Positions 12,164 to 23,400 of a stretch of 64,000 nt of DNA are shown piece by piece. Numbering within the stretch: position 1 is the first letter of the stretch; every line of letters starts with the position of its first letter. The translations under genes were made by a program, and so were the position numbers. Under the pieces are notes generated by a model. That model searched no databases, was not told the origin of the DNA, and saw only the letters and a program-made list of their open reading frames with translations. Source of the stretch: Scolanthus callimorphus. Taxonomy: Eukaryota; Cnidaria; Anthozoa; Actiniaria; Edwardsiidae. Location of the stretch: positions 1 through 64,000 of the forward strand of contig JAWWUD010000107.1 in NCBI GenBank assembly GCA_033964015.1, given 5' to 3'.

Positions 12164-14822
12164 CTAGTCAATGTAATTGCTAGCTTATTTTATCACATTG
12201 AGCTTTTGGAGAGAAGAAAAAAGTCGAAACATTGGAAAATGTGGTATTTCTGTGCTTTCCGGTTGTATTCTATGCATCGCCAGGGACATTGGAGTTTGAT
12301 TTCGGCCAAATGACACTTTCTATTGATGATCAGATATATGCTGAGAACAAATACAAGTGATTGGTGCTATTATTTCTACGAATTCTTTGGATTTAGTGAT
12401 AAAAAGATCTTTTCTGGCCCAATGACTTATGTGTCACCATGCCTAATAAATGGCCTTAAAAAAGTAATTTATACAGAAGTGCCCAATTTTTTCTCAACTG
12501 ATTTTGTTAGTACAAGGGTCAAGGTCATTTGTGGAAGTGAAGTCATTGCCAGATCTTGTTGCAGGTAAAAAATAATAATTTCTAAAAAGTTGCCATTTTC
12601 AGTAGTTCTTACCATCCCAAACATAGGCTAAAACTAGGGCCAGGCCCTTCTCGTCCAGGCAAAGCTATGCCAACGACACATATATTTTCTGAAAGGGCAT
12701 TAACAATAGATAGTTACCATGCAGTTTATTATTTCAGGAGTTATATTGTCTTGGTGAAATAACCATGATAATACAACTCCCCAAAACATGAAAATTTGGT
12801 GGTCAGAGGGCCAAAAGTAGGACCCCCCTGTAACTTTGAAACAAAATACCAGAAAACAAACCAAAGTGGCTTTTGTAATATCTCAACAAACCTAACTTCT
12901 GACACAAGTTTGAAGGAAATCGGTTGACCCCCACTTTTTTGACCTGGAACACTTTCTCAGACAATGGCTCTTAAGACAATAACAAGAGAAAAATAAAAAT
13001 AATTGGGATCGAGATATCCCGCACGAGATCGTTTAGCTGACACGTTGACTGGTTCCTGAAACCCTCAAAGTCAAGGCAAGTTGGCTTCTTATTTTTAGCG
13101 TATGTTGATATAGATTATATATTATTAGATGACCTTGAATTCATATTCAGTGTTATTAATATCCACCAAAGAGGAGGCCAATTTTGCCAGTTGACCTGGT
13201 CTCAGTCCGTGTCCTCAGGACTCTCATCAAAGGCCAACTCATAGGAGAGTTGGAGCACGCGGGTCCCTTACATTGTCCGCAAACAATTTAAAACTCAATG
13301 TCGTGCTTTCACAAGAGCACCGGAGAATACTGCAGTCCTGAATGCAGTTGCAGCGTCCAATATGGAGACGTTACTGTGGAGCCGCTGGTCGGTCAGAGTG
13401 AGGAGGGGCAATACGATCAGGCCCGTAGGTGGGATGTTTCAGAGGTTCGAACGAATCCCCTCAGTCCAGAAAAATCAGGCTTTTGGTCACAAAACAGGAA
13501 GGAAACACGACAAAATGCTATACACTTGGTTTGTACAGGATTTCTTTTTCTGTAAAACTGAGGACAACGAACCCCTCTCCAAGAATGCGAGCTACGGGCC
13601 TGACGAGGATGTCACCGCGCAATTTTCATCCCCAATCTTCACACCTTGATCTTCACTGACTGTTTCGCTGTCTGACTTATAAATACACTTTTCAGCAACA
13701 GTGGATGTTGGAAGGCGATTCTGTGCTTCGGGGGACGAGGTCTCGCCTGTCCGTTTTAAGACCGCACTGGTACCTTAAATCATGTCCAGCTTCTAGCCAG
13801 GTTTGCTATCATAGATACAGACAAGAACATTTCCCCTTTCGAGATTGAGATATGTCCTTTTTGTTTATTGTGCTTTAGGGAGTCGAATATTGTACTTGCG
13901 AAGCAAGTATGGAGAGCTGGCATGCTTCTTGAAGGCCGCGCGTGCCCTTTTCTATCCCGTAGGGGCGCGAAAGTCTGGCCGAGAACATGGACCGAGACCA
14001 TGCGGGAAGGCAAGCTAAGCTCGCACTAAAACTGGCCACCTCTTTCAAACTATTGTTCACTGTGGCTATTAACTGAAGAGGAATTCAGGGACATTCACAT
14101 CTAAGAATGACTTTAAAATATATCAACATACGCAGGAAATAAAAATCTAACTAGCCTTGACTTTGAAGTACTTTGAGGGTTTCAGGAAACCAGTCAAACG
14201 GTGTGAACGATCTCGATCCCAATTATTTTGAATTTTTTTGTCTGGGTAATCCATGTTGTCATCAAATATTTGTTAATCTGAGATTAGTATGGCTATCATA
14301 GGAAATAATTTAACGATCAAAAGTGTTCCTTGCCGGCGCCTCCTATTCTAAACTCTTGCGCCAAATAGAATTGAGTGATTATTTAATAAAAAATACCATA
14401 AAACAACCATTTATGTTCAAAATTATGATTCGGAATAGTATGAATCATTTGTATTGTCGAAAGTTGCATTTTTCGAGATTTGGGCTACCTGTGGTTTTTC
14501 ATACAAGCCTTGTATGGGAATTTTCAATTGCCGTTTTCGGCGTGTTCCTACACTCCGATTTTTTGGGACTTTTAGTATGTTCATTTGGGGACTAAATGTA
14601 GCACAAAACCATCGAAAAAGCTTTTGTTGCAATTTGTTCCCGGTTGACCCCTTTTTGAGCGTAGATTGACTGGACTAAAAGTTAAAATGGCCACGTAATA
14701 CTTCTGACCAGACCTGGGTCAGAATACGTCATCAGTATGGAATGTTTGGCTTGAGCGCGCAGACTCCTCTTTGCGAGAGTCTCTTTCGACAAGCGCCAAG
14801 TGGTGTCGGCTTTCGCAGGCTA
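12164..14822 (-). repeat. Right terminal inverted repeat, split by a nested element
   Basis: Mirror copy of 7122-8611. The match runs 12164-12974 and resumes at about 14239 with TCTGGGTAATCCATG. The arms have diverged by scattered substitutions and small indels, so the element is not very recent. Confidence 0.82.
12975..14238. mobile_element. Nested 1.26-kb TIR element inside the right arm
   Basis: The insert is revealed by comparison with the uninterrupted left arm. Its own ends are inverted repeats of roughly 150 bp: AATTGGGATCGAGAT near 13001 against ATCTCGATCCCAATT near 14210, and CCTGAAACCCTCAAAG near 13053 against its complement near 14172. The interior (13150-14100) shows no recognisable protein; open frames there lack family motifs. 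Ends are good to a few bases; no target duplication could be fixed. Confidence 0.7.
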
Positions 14823-15089
14823 TCGGTGCCATGGCATTCTTTATAAAAGCCCCTATGGCGCAGCCCATATTGAGAGAATATAGTTGTCTTCAGCTTGGCT
14901 TCTATTTCCCTCTCGTGACGTCACAACGTCGTTGCATTTATAATAAGGAAATTTCGTTAGTAAATCTCCCTCGGAAAACGAAAGAAACCAAGCCGTTCAT
15001 GGTGTTATTTGGGCCAATATTAACTTGGAAAATAATAGATTATTTGATATTTTGGTAAGCAACAATAAAAGCTGGAAGTTTCTTACTTT

Positions 15090-16675
15090 GGCAGCCTTAG
15101 ATAGGGGCCTTTGGCAGGGGCCTTTGGTATACCCCTTGCCAATTGGCAACCAATGGTCAAAATTTGCCAGTCGTGAAAATTGAGGGGGAGGGGTGGTCTG
15201 TGATAATCATGAACAGGTCATATAGGCACGTTTTGAGAACGAAGAAAATGTGAAAGGGCATATTCCAGTGGAAGAGTGTCAAGTACTTTGGTAAATGCCC
15301 TAAATAACTGCAAGTACAAAGTTGAGGGGGAGGGGTGGTCTATGATAACCATGAACTGCCCTATGTAACTGCAAGTACCATTGGACTTGAGATTGGAGGT
15401 ATACCCCTTGCTAGTTGGCGACCAATGGTCAAAATTTGCCATGTCGTGACTATTGAGGGGGAGGGGTGGTCTATGATAATCATGAACTGCCCTGTGTAAC
15501 TGCAAGTACCATGGGACTTGAGATTGGAGGTATACCCCTTGCTAATTGGCGACCAATGGTCAAAATTTGCCATGTCGTGAAAATTGAGGGGGAGGGGGGG
15601 TCTATGATAACCATGAACTGCCCTATGTAACTGCAAGTATCATGGGACTTGAGATTGGAGGTATACCCCTTGCTAATTGGCGACCAATGGTCAAAATTTG
15701 CCATGTCGTGAAAATTGAGGGGGAGGGGTGGTCTATGATAACCATGAACAGGTCATATAGGCACGTTTTGAGAACGAAGAAAATGTGAAAGGGCATATTC
15801 CAGTGGAAGAGTGTCAAGTACTTTGGTAAATGCCCTAAATAACTGCAAGTACAAAGTTGAGGGGGAGGGGTGGTCTATGATAATCATGAACTGCCCTATG
15901 TAACTGCAAGTACCACGGGACTTGAGATTGGAGGTATACCCCTTGCCAATTGGCGACCAATGGTCAAAATTTGCCATGTCGTGAAAGTTGAGGGGGAGGG
16001 GTGGTCTATGATAATCATAATAATAATAATATATGTTTATTGAGCCACATAGCAGCATTGGCTGAATTGCCGTGGAGGTCAGAGACAATACTGATATTTA
16101 CAATACTTAACAGATAATTTGTCTAATTATGAATAACGAACAGTGGCAAAGTTATTGAGTCTATCAGTGCGGCCTCGAAACTTCTGGGCCCTCTGAGGAC
16201 CTGACCGCAGAGAATAACCGTGAGGCACCACGGTGGTATTGGGAATAACGTAACTCAGGGGCTCAATTCCCCTGGCTTTCTCTACGAATTTCGCTGAAAT
16301 AATTGCACGACGTTCCGTGAGAGGGATAAGCTCTGCACGTCTGAGCCTCTCACTATATTCTAAGGCGGGGCCGTAGATGAACTGCCCTATGTAACTGCAA
16401 GTACCATTGGACTTGAGATTGGAGGTATACCCCTTGCTAGTTGGCGACCAATGGTCAAAATTTGCCATGTCGTGACAATTGAGGGGGAGGGGTGGTCTAT
16501 GATAACCATGAACTGCCCTATGTAACTGCAAGTACCACGGGACTTGAGATTGGAGGTATACCCCTTGCTAGTTGGCGACCAATGGTCAAAATTTGCCATG
16601 TCGTGACAATTGAGGGGGAGGGGTGGTCTATGATAATCATGAAATGCCCTTTGTAACTGCAAGTACAGATTTCGG
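15090..16675. repeat. 131-bp tandem repeat array with a 535-bp higher-order unit
   Basis: Units contain GAGGTATACCCCTTGC, then CAATGGTCAAAATTTGCCAT, then GAGGGGGAGGGGTGGTC, and AACTGCAAGTACC recurs every 131 bp (for example 15368, 15499, 15630). A longer insert-type unit starting AGGTCATATAGGCACG occurs at 15215 and 15750, 535 bp apart. Minus-strand open frames across it repeat the same peptide and are artefacts of periodicity. A LINE 3' end interrupts the array at about 16016-16380. Confidence 0.85.
16016..16380 (-). mobile_element. 5'-truncated CR1/L2-like LINE 3' end inserted in the 131-bp array
   Basis: On the minus strand a peptide beginning YGPALEYSERLRRAELIPLTE and including HGYSLRSG and TDRLNNFATVRYS ends at a stop near 16127. 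This is the style of the C-terminal tail of CR1/L2/Jockey-type RT proteins. A 3' UTR and a (TTA)n tail end at 16016. The array sequence resumes on both sides, proving insertion. Confidence 0.7.
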
Positions 16676-17340
16676 ATCCCGAGAGTGAAACACTCAAAAC
16701 GGGACGCGGGACGTCATGTCTTTCGATTTGACGGGTCGCCACAGCAGTTGACGGGTTGGCCCAGGTGGAGTGTATAGAGGAAACGCTGAGATGCCTGGAA
16801 TCGATCGGAACGGTTAGAATCAAATATATTTTGAATGTTTAATATGATGCTCTTGGAATTTGAATTCGTTTCGTACATATTATTTTAGTTTGTCTAGTTC
16901 GACGAGTTTTCGCTTCGAAATTCGATCTAAATGAGGAAATATTTTATTTATTTGGAGATGGAAAGGTTTGATAGGCTCTTTTTGGTGGCTGAGGATAGAA
17001 AACTTACAGAAATTCCAACGTGGTCGCTTGCAACTTTTTCCCTGTTCTTGCAAGATTCTGGAGATTTTTTAAGCCTGGTGCACACTTGCGACATAACGAC
17101 TAAAAAAAATATCACGCGAACAAAATTCAATGGTTTCAAAACGTTGTGAGTCCACAAAAAATAACATAAGATTGCTTTGGTGAAGTAATCTAATGATGAT
17201 CCATGGAAAATACTGATTATACTCTTACTTTCTGAACGAGTATAAAATATTTATAGATTGTCTGTTGAATTCTCGCGGTCACAAGGGCGTCTTGAAGGTC
17301 AAAATTCTTTGAAGGTCAAAATTCATGTAGCCAACAATCA
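16676..17340. other. Unassigned spacer
   Basis: Contains opposite-strand overlapping frames near 16931-17157 without motifs, and GCCTGGTGCACACTTGCGAC near 17072, which looks like a MITE end. Nothing further supported. Confidence 0.4.
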
Positions 17341-18612
17341 ATCGTCTTACCCAGAGCTACCCGGCTCGTCTTCTCGCGGGGGAGGCTCTGGTGACAGCCA
17401 CTGACGCATGCGCGAGATTTGATACAGAGCCGTTGAGAGAAAGATCTTTCTGCGCATGCACCAACGTTCAAAACCAGCCAATCAGCAAAGGTCCTCAAAT
17501 GGATGTCACCAGGAGCCTCTCCTGCGAGGAGACGAGCCGGGGAGCTCTGGGTACGAAGATGACAATCAATCTCCGACAGCGGTATTTGGATCATGCGCAC
17601 TAACGAAAAAACCTAAGTTCTTGGTCAGATCTAGCGCATGCGAATACAAAGGTTTCTGGACTCTCCTTTCGGTGACCACCATTCTCTTACCCAGAGCTCC
17701 CCGGCTCGTCTCCTCGCGGGGGAGGCTCTGGTGACAGCCACTGACGCATGCGCGAGATTTGATACAGAGCCGTTGAGAGAAAGATCTTTCTGCGCATGCA
17801 CCAACGTTCAAAACCAGCCAATCAGCAAAGGTCCTCAAATGGATGTCACCAGGAGCCTCTCCTGCGAGCAGACGAGCCGGGGAGCTCTTGGTACGAGAAT
17901 GCTCGCGGGGGAGGCTCTGGTGACAGCCACTGACGCATGCGCGAGATTTGATACAGAGCCGTTGAGAGAAAGATCTTTCTGCGCATGCACCAACGTTCAA
18001 AACCAGCCAATCAGCAAAGGTCCTCAAATGGATGTCACCAGGAGCCTCTCCTGCGAGGAGACGAGCCGGGGAGCTCTGGGTACGAAGATGACAATCAATC
18101 TCCGACAGCGGTATTTGGATCATGCGCACTAACGAAAAAACCTAAGTTCTTGGTCAGATCTAGCGCATGCGAATACAAAGGTTTCTGGACTCTCCTTTCG
18201 GTGACCACCATTCTCTTACCCAGAGCTCCCGGCTCGTCTCCTCGCGGGGGAGGCTCTGGTGACAGCCACTGACGCATGCGCGAGATTTGATACAGAGCCG
18301 TTGAGAGAAAGATCTTTCTGCGCATGCACCAACGTTCAAAACCAGCCAATCAGCAAAGGTCCTCAAATGGATTTCCCCAGAGCCTCCCCTGCGAGCAGAC
18401 GAGCCGGGGAGCTCTTGGTACGAGAATGCTCGCGGGGGAGGCTCTGGTGACAGCCACTGACGCATGCGCGAGATTTGATACAGAGCCGTTGAGAGAAAGA
18501 TCTTTCTGCGCATGCACCAACGTTCAAAACCAGCCAATCAGCAAAGGTCCTCAAATGGATTTCCCCAGAGCCTCCCCTGCGAGCAGACGAGCCGGGGAGC
18601 TCTAGGTACAAG
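17340..18612. repeat. Complex array of CpG-rich inverted-repeat units
   Basis: Basic units are foldback elements of about 200 bp whose ends read TACCCAGAGCTCCCCGGC and its complement. They enclose GACGCATGCGCGAG, GAGAGAAAGATCTTTC and CCAGCCAATCAGC. Five copies lie at about 17347, 17692, 17898, 18220 and 18428. A larger block including the spacer AACGAAAAAACCTAAGTTC is duplicated with 529-bp spacing (17555 and 18084). Open frames on both strands here are repeat shadows. Confidence 0.8.
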
Positions 18613-18674
18613 AATGGGCGACCACAGGCAACAACGGAGCCGAGAAGGAGAGTTCAGGGACTGGACTATTGGTG

Positions 18675-19335
18675 ACCAAACTTGCACAAAGTTATCTTAG
18701 TGACAAGGGGGTCTAGCAACAAAGTCACATGACATTACGTCATCGATGACGTCATCAAAACTAGAAAAATTAATATCTCGAGAACAAAACATCGCTTGGT
18801 GACCAAACTTGCACAAAGTTATCTTAGTGACAAGGGGGGCCAGCAACAAAGTCACATGACATTACGTCATCGATGACGTCATCAAAACTAGAAAAATTAA
18901 TATCTCGAGAACAAAACATCGCTTGGTGACCAAACTTGCACAAAGTTATCTTAGTGACAAGGGGGTCTAGCAACAGTCACATGACACTACGTCATCGATG
19001 ACGTCATCAAAACTAGAAAAAATAATATTTCGAGAAGGGAACATCGCTAGGTTACCAAAGTTGGGTAAAATTATCTTCAGCACCAAGGTCACGTGGTATA
19101 ACGTCATCGATGACGTCATCACAACTAGAAAATTAATGTATCGGAAATGGAACAGGACCAAAAGTCGGAAACTTGGATAAACAGTATTCACGATTTCACC
19201 GAGTCGGTGCCTTTGATTAAACTTCAGGAAAGGGTTCACGATCTCATTGATCACAAGAGTACTGTGGTTAGCATACTTTCTAAGAAGTTCAATATTCACT
19301 GTGTTACACTGGATCACGGCATTCTAATTTGAAAG
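18675..19335. repeat. CRE-containing tandem units, four copies
   Basis: About 125-130-bp units with GGTGACCAAACTTGCACAAA, then CACATGACATTACGTCATCG, then ATGACGTCATC and AATTAATATCTCGAGA, degenerating after 19130. In reverse orientation they match the 62.55-63.7 kb array (shared TCGATGACGTCATC core, AATATCTCGAGA, and ACTTTGTGCAAGTTTGGTCACC against CAAGTTTGGTTGTT). Confidence 0.8.
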
Positions 19336-20288
19336 ATCCCAGAGAATGACAATCCCCCCCCCCCCCCTCCCTTGTTGTATTGACCCTCGAATTTCCGCAG
19401 GGGTCATTGTTTTCGACCCTGGAATATCCACATGGCCTTTATTTTTACCCTGGAATTTCCACGGGGCATTCATTTGGAATTTCCACAGGGGTTGCTACAA
19501 ATTTGCACAGGCGTTATGCAGAAGTCTGGAATTTCCACAGGGGTGGGTAGAACATTTTTCGAAAATTTGGAGTCCCTTGCTAAGATTTTTTTAATCATAC
19601 TATGCAATCCTGTATAATAATAACAATAATATGGTTTATTCAAATCCCATTAAAGAATACACTGAATTGCGGGCTTGAGTGCGGTATCAGGGACAGCACT
19701 GAAACGTGACAAAATTTGAAATCGATCGGTTCTAGTAGGTATTCTTCGAAAAGACTGGCCTGACCTAAACGAGTATATTGGCGTGACATTTGTCAATCTA
19801 TCGTAAGGCTGTAATCAAACTATCGTAAGGTTTGATGTTATTGACAAAACTTGGTTAGGAAACCTGACACCCTGTTATTGTACTATGTCTTTGTTTACTT
19901 TTTCAGAGGAATCCTTTTGTTTGTGCAGGGTCACGGTACATAAGTATCTAAGTACCACAATTCAGCCAGTAAGATTCAGTGTACAACCAGACATGCATAT
20001 TAGATGAGCATGAAACAATTGATTTTGCAGGGTCAATATCACGTGATAGCCCCTTTCAACATCCAGCCCACGCTATTGTGTTGGTCCTTTGAAGTTTGCC
20101 GGGCTTCCTAGCCATTCCACTCCATTAACTATGAGCAAATTGAAGCGCGTCTCGGGCAGCAAATATTCCACACAACGGTAATATATCCATGAGTTCATCG
20201 TAGCGGTGCTTTGATTTTGTTTGTTTGTTTGCCTTTTAGTTCGTTTGTTTGTTTATTTATTTATTTATTTACTTGATTATTTCTTTGT
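19336..20288. other. LINE-like 3' end, short GC motif repeats and SS18 3' flank
   Basis: 19345-19560 carries four to five imperfect copies of GGAATTTCCACAGGGG. At 19615 an (AATAAT)n tract followed by TGGTTTATTCAAATCCC resembles the 3' end of a minus-strand LINE. 19896-20060 repeats sequence found at 21131-21300. AT-rich T/TTTA repeats at 20215-20290 contain AATAAA on the minus strand and may be the SS18 polyadenylation region. Confidence 0.5.
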
Positions 20289-20491
20289 TTGATAGTTGGT
20301 GTGTGTGTATGTAGGTGTGTGTGTGTGTGTTCTATTTCGGTCAGCTTGTCATCCGTGACGTCATTCTTCCTGTCAGAATGCAGACCTTGCTTTCTTGCCT
20401 CTGGCTCAAAGCATCTTCACCATGTCTGGTCCAGTACCTGTCAATACAGTACCATAAGAGCTACCACAACTACAGGCACGAGTGTTTGTCG

Positions 20492-23400
20492 CTACACGGG
20501 AGGCTGGCCCATCGGTGACTGGACCATAGGAGAATGAGCTGAGCCCATTGGAGATTGAACCATAGGCGACTGTGCCATCGCAGAAGGTACTATTTGGCTA
20601 GGTGCCATGGATGACTGTACCATCCCAGCCATTTGAGATTGCCCTGCCATTGGTGCAGGCCCCATGGATTGTTGCACCCCACCCATACCCATTTGTCCCA
20701 TGCCAAGAGAGGTCTGTGGGCTCATCATCATCTGGCTGTTTTGTTGTTGAGGGTACGGCATGTGTGAGAGAGTCTGCTGGGGGTTGGGTTGACGATACAT
20801 ATTATAGCGTTGTTGTTGTGGTGGTGGTGGTGGTGGTGGCTGGGGGTAGCCTTGCATCATTCCACCACCAGATGGTGTGCCATAGCTGACTGGAGTTTGC
20901 CCTATTGGTGGTTGCTGTGGTGGAACCTGCAGATACAATGTTGACTCAGAAAACAAGCGACAGTAACAGTGAGTAATGCAGCATGAGCTGGATTATCCTC
21001 AAAGTGGCATATTACCAAATAAATTCAATCCTCAAAAACAAATGCTGATTTACCCTTACCAAAGGGTTGGGAGTCTTGTAGACTCGCATGTCCAAAGTGA
21101 TGTTGCCTCATATTTTCTTTTTGTACTATCTCTTTGTTCCCTTTCTCTGAGGAATCCTTTTGTCTGTGCCACGGTACATAAGTACCAAATTCAAACCAGT
21201 AAGAATCATTGTACGCAATTAGACATGCATTAGACATTAGATGAGCATGAAACAAAAGATTGTACAGGGTTAATATCACGTGATAGCCATCCAGCTCACG
21301 TTATTGTGTTGACGGCCCAGGTCTATACTACTGAGTGTGTCGATGGGTCTTACAGCACGGAAATCATTTTCTGGGCCTAGTATAGATCCCAGGGCTCGGA
21401 TCATTCACTAGCCATGATATATTTTCTACAGGCACTCTATGTTCTTATAAAAAGAGTATGAGCCAGCTTTGTGTGAATTTTTTGTTTAGTAGACTATTTA
21501 GAATCTGAATCGTTCCTCATGCACAATCAAGACGTTTTCGCCATGATCGTATGCCGAGTGCAGAATCATTTTACTTCCTGTTATTCTGACCATTTTTGAA
21601 GTGAGAAAAACAGTGGAAAATATTAGAGTTTTTCTTTTAGATGCAGAAACCGAGTACAGTCAACATGGCTAGTAAATAAATGAAATCCACTTTGTAAAAA
21701 GAAACGTTTTACTTGTATTTGGCTAGTAGACTATACCGTTAAGGTCGAGCCCTGGATCTTTTCCAAGACTATTTAGATACTAACCATGTAACGTTTCAGT
21801 AACTAAACGTTTTCTGAAAAGTGCGCAACTGTAACCAAGTACCCAGCAATAACTAATGTATGTTCAAAAACTATTGCGACAGGCTGCCCAAGTTCAGGGG
21901 TCGTTTTATCAACTATAAATGTTGTAGTAATTGCTCCGATAAGCTTATGTTTGGCGAAAAAATGGCAAATGCTTAAGCGGTAACTAGGGCCGTTCTACAG
22001 CGTTCTCGTAGCGATTTTTGGGGAAAAAATACAGAGAAGTTACTTTTAAGCTATTTCAACATGATTTGTGCAGATTTTAGGAAAACCGAAAATCAACCCT
22101 TCATTTGTAACCCTTCATTTGTTAAACGACGTACCTCTTATGAGTGTAATCACTTGTATCTTGAGGTGTTTTCTATGCTGAGCTTATTAGACTCAAAATT
22201 GCGTAGAAAGCAACACAAGATACAAGTGAATACACTCATAAGAGGTGAGTCATATTTATTTCACCATATATAGCAATTACTACCAGAGAGCAATTACTTA
22301 TCAGAGCAATTACTACAACATTTACAGTTGATAAAATGAACACTTGGGCAGCCTATTCTATTACCTGTTGAGATGTTTGTCGGTACTGCATTTGCCGCTG
22401 TTGCATCATGTATTGTTGAGGAGTTTGCTGACCACTAGGCATCATTGGCTGTTGGGGTATTTGTGATGGAAGCCGTGACATGGTGTTTTGCGGCTGCATC
22501 CCTCCCATTTGGCCCCAAGGCCGGCTGCCGCTGGATTTCTAATCTGTCCACCTGAAGAAGGGGGGTAGTTTGCAGAGGGCCCATGGGTTGGGGTAGAAAC
22601 TGGTGGGTGCTGCAGCTGAGGTGGTGATGATGTCCCTGGGCCAAAGCTGCTCATTGAACTAGGCCCCAAACCTGAATATGAGGGTCCCCCTGAATTCATT
22701 GGATTTGGGATTTTATCTGTGCTTGAATTAGGTGCTGGAGGACCTTGGCTGGTGCTTTGGTTTCCACTTTCTCCCATGCTAGGTCCCATACCAGATGCTG
22801 CACCTTGAGAGTGCAAGGGCATGCCTGCCCCTTGGCCCTTTTGCCCTGATGCTCCTGGAGGATTAGGACCCTGAAAATAATGTGAATTTTATAATTGTTA
22901 TCCCTAAGCTCCTGTAGAATCATGCACTACCATGCATTGAATACCTAACCAACTCACCTGAGATGTCGGTGCAGTCTGAGAGGAATCAGCCAATGTTGCT
23001 AGATACACCAAGTTACGATGCAACAACTGTTGATACCTAAGGGAATTCAATTCAGTTATTGCTTAATGTGTGGTTCCAGAAATTATCCATACCCCCCTAC
23101 GGAAGGGCATTGGAAATTCCGGAGGGGTGGGGGGGTCAATTTACCTGATCATTTCCATACAAATACTGTATTTTTCCTTGGAAATTCCAGAGGGATGGGG
23201 GGGGGGGTCACTTTCCAACACCCTTCCGTGGAGGGGGTATGGATATTTTCTGGAACCACACAATATGGATTAAGCAGTTCACAGATGATGTCAAAAGAAA
23301 TGCGGTACCGAGGTTGACTGTTCAGCAGCAGAAATAAATGGGGTTCAATAAGGGTACACTTGGGATGAGAGACACTGTGTGTGTGCATGGGGCAAGCTCT

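Larger units (their letters stand above)
7122..14822. mobile_element. 7.7-kb long-TIR composite DNA transposon with 9-bp TSD
   Basis: Left arm 7122-8611 and right arm 12164-14822 are inverted copies of each other (allowing for the nested insert at 12975-14238), giving terminal inverted repeats of about 1.4-1.5 kb. Both ends are TAGCCTGCGAAAGCCGAC read inward. The element is flanked by the identical 9-mer TCGGTGCCA at 7113-7121 and 14823-14831. Very long TIRs plus a 9-bp target duplication are hallmarks of Mutator-like (MULE) elements. No transposase was found inside, so it is probably non-autonomous. The interior holds a RecQ-like helicase remnant and a PLE insertion. Superfamily assignment is inference; the boundaries are directly visible. 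Confidence 0.85.

Noticed and set aside
12975..14238. Possible transposase in the nested element (ORFs at 13298-13659 and 13780-14060)
   Set aside because: Overlapping short frames on both strands without catalytic motifs.
15218..16823. Several 75-130-codon minus-strand ORFs (IDHPSPS... repeats)
   Set aside because: Shadows of the 131-bp satellite; only the segment at 16127-16380 has LINE-derived content.
17566..18132. 187- and 164-codon ORFs on opposite strands
   Set aside because: They read the same duplicated inverted-repeat units on both strands and lack any coding signature.
20602..20889. Plus-strand ORF antisense to SS18 exon 5
   Set aside because: Valine-rich shadow of the polyproline-coding repeat on the other strand.
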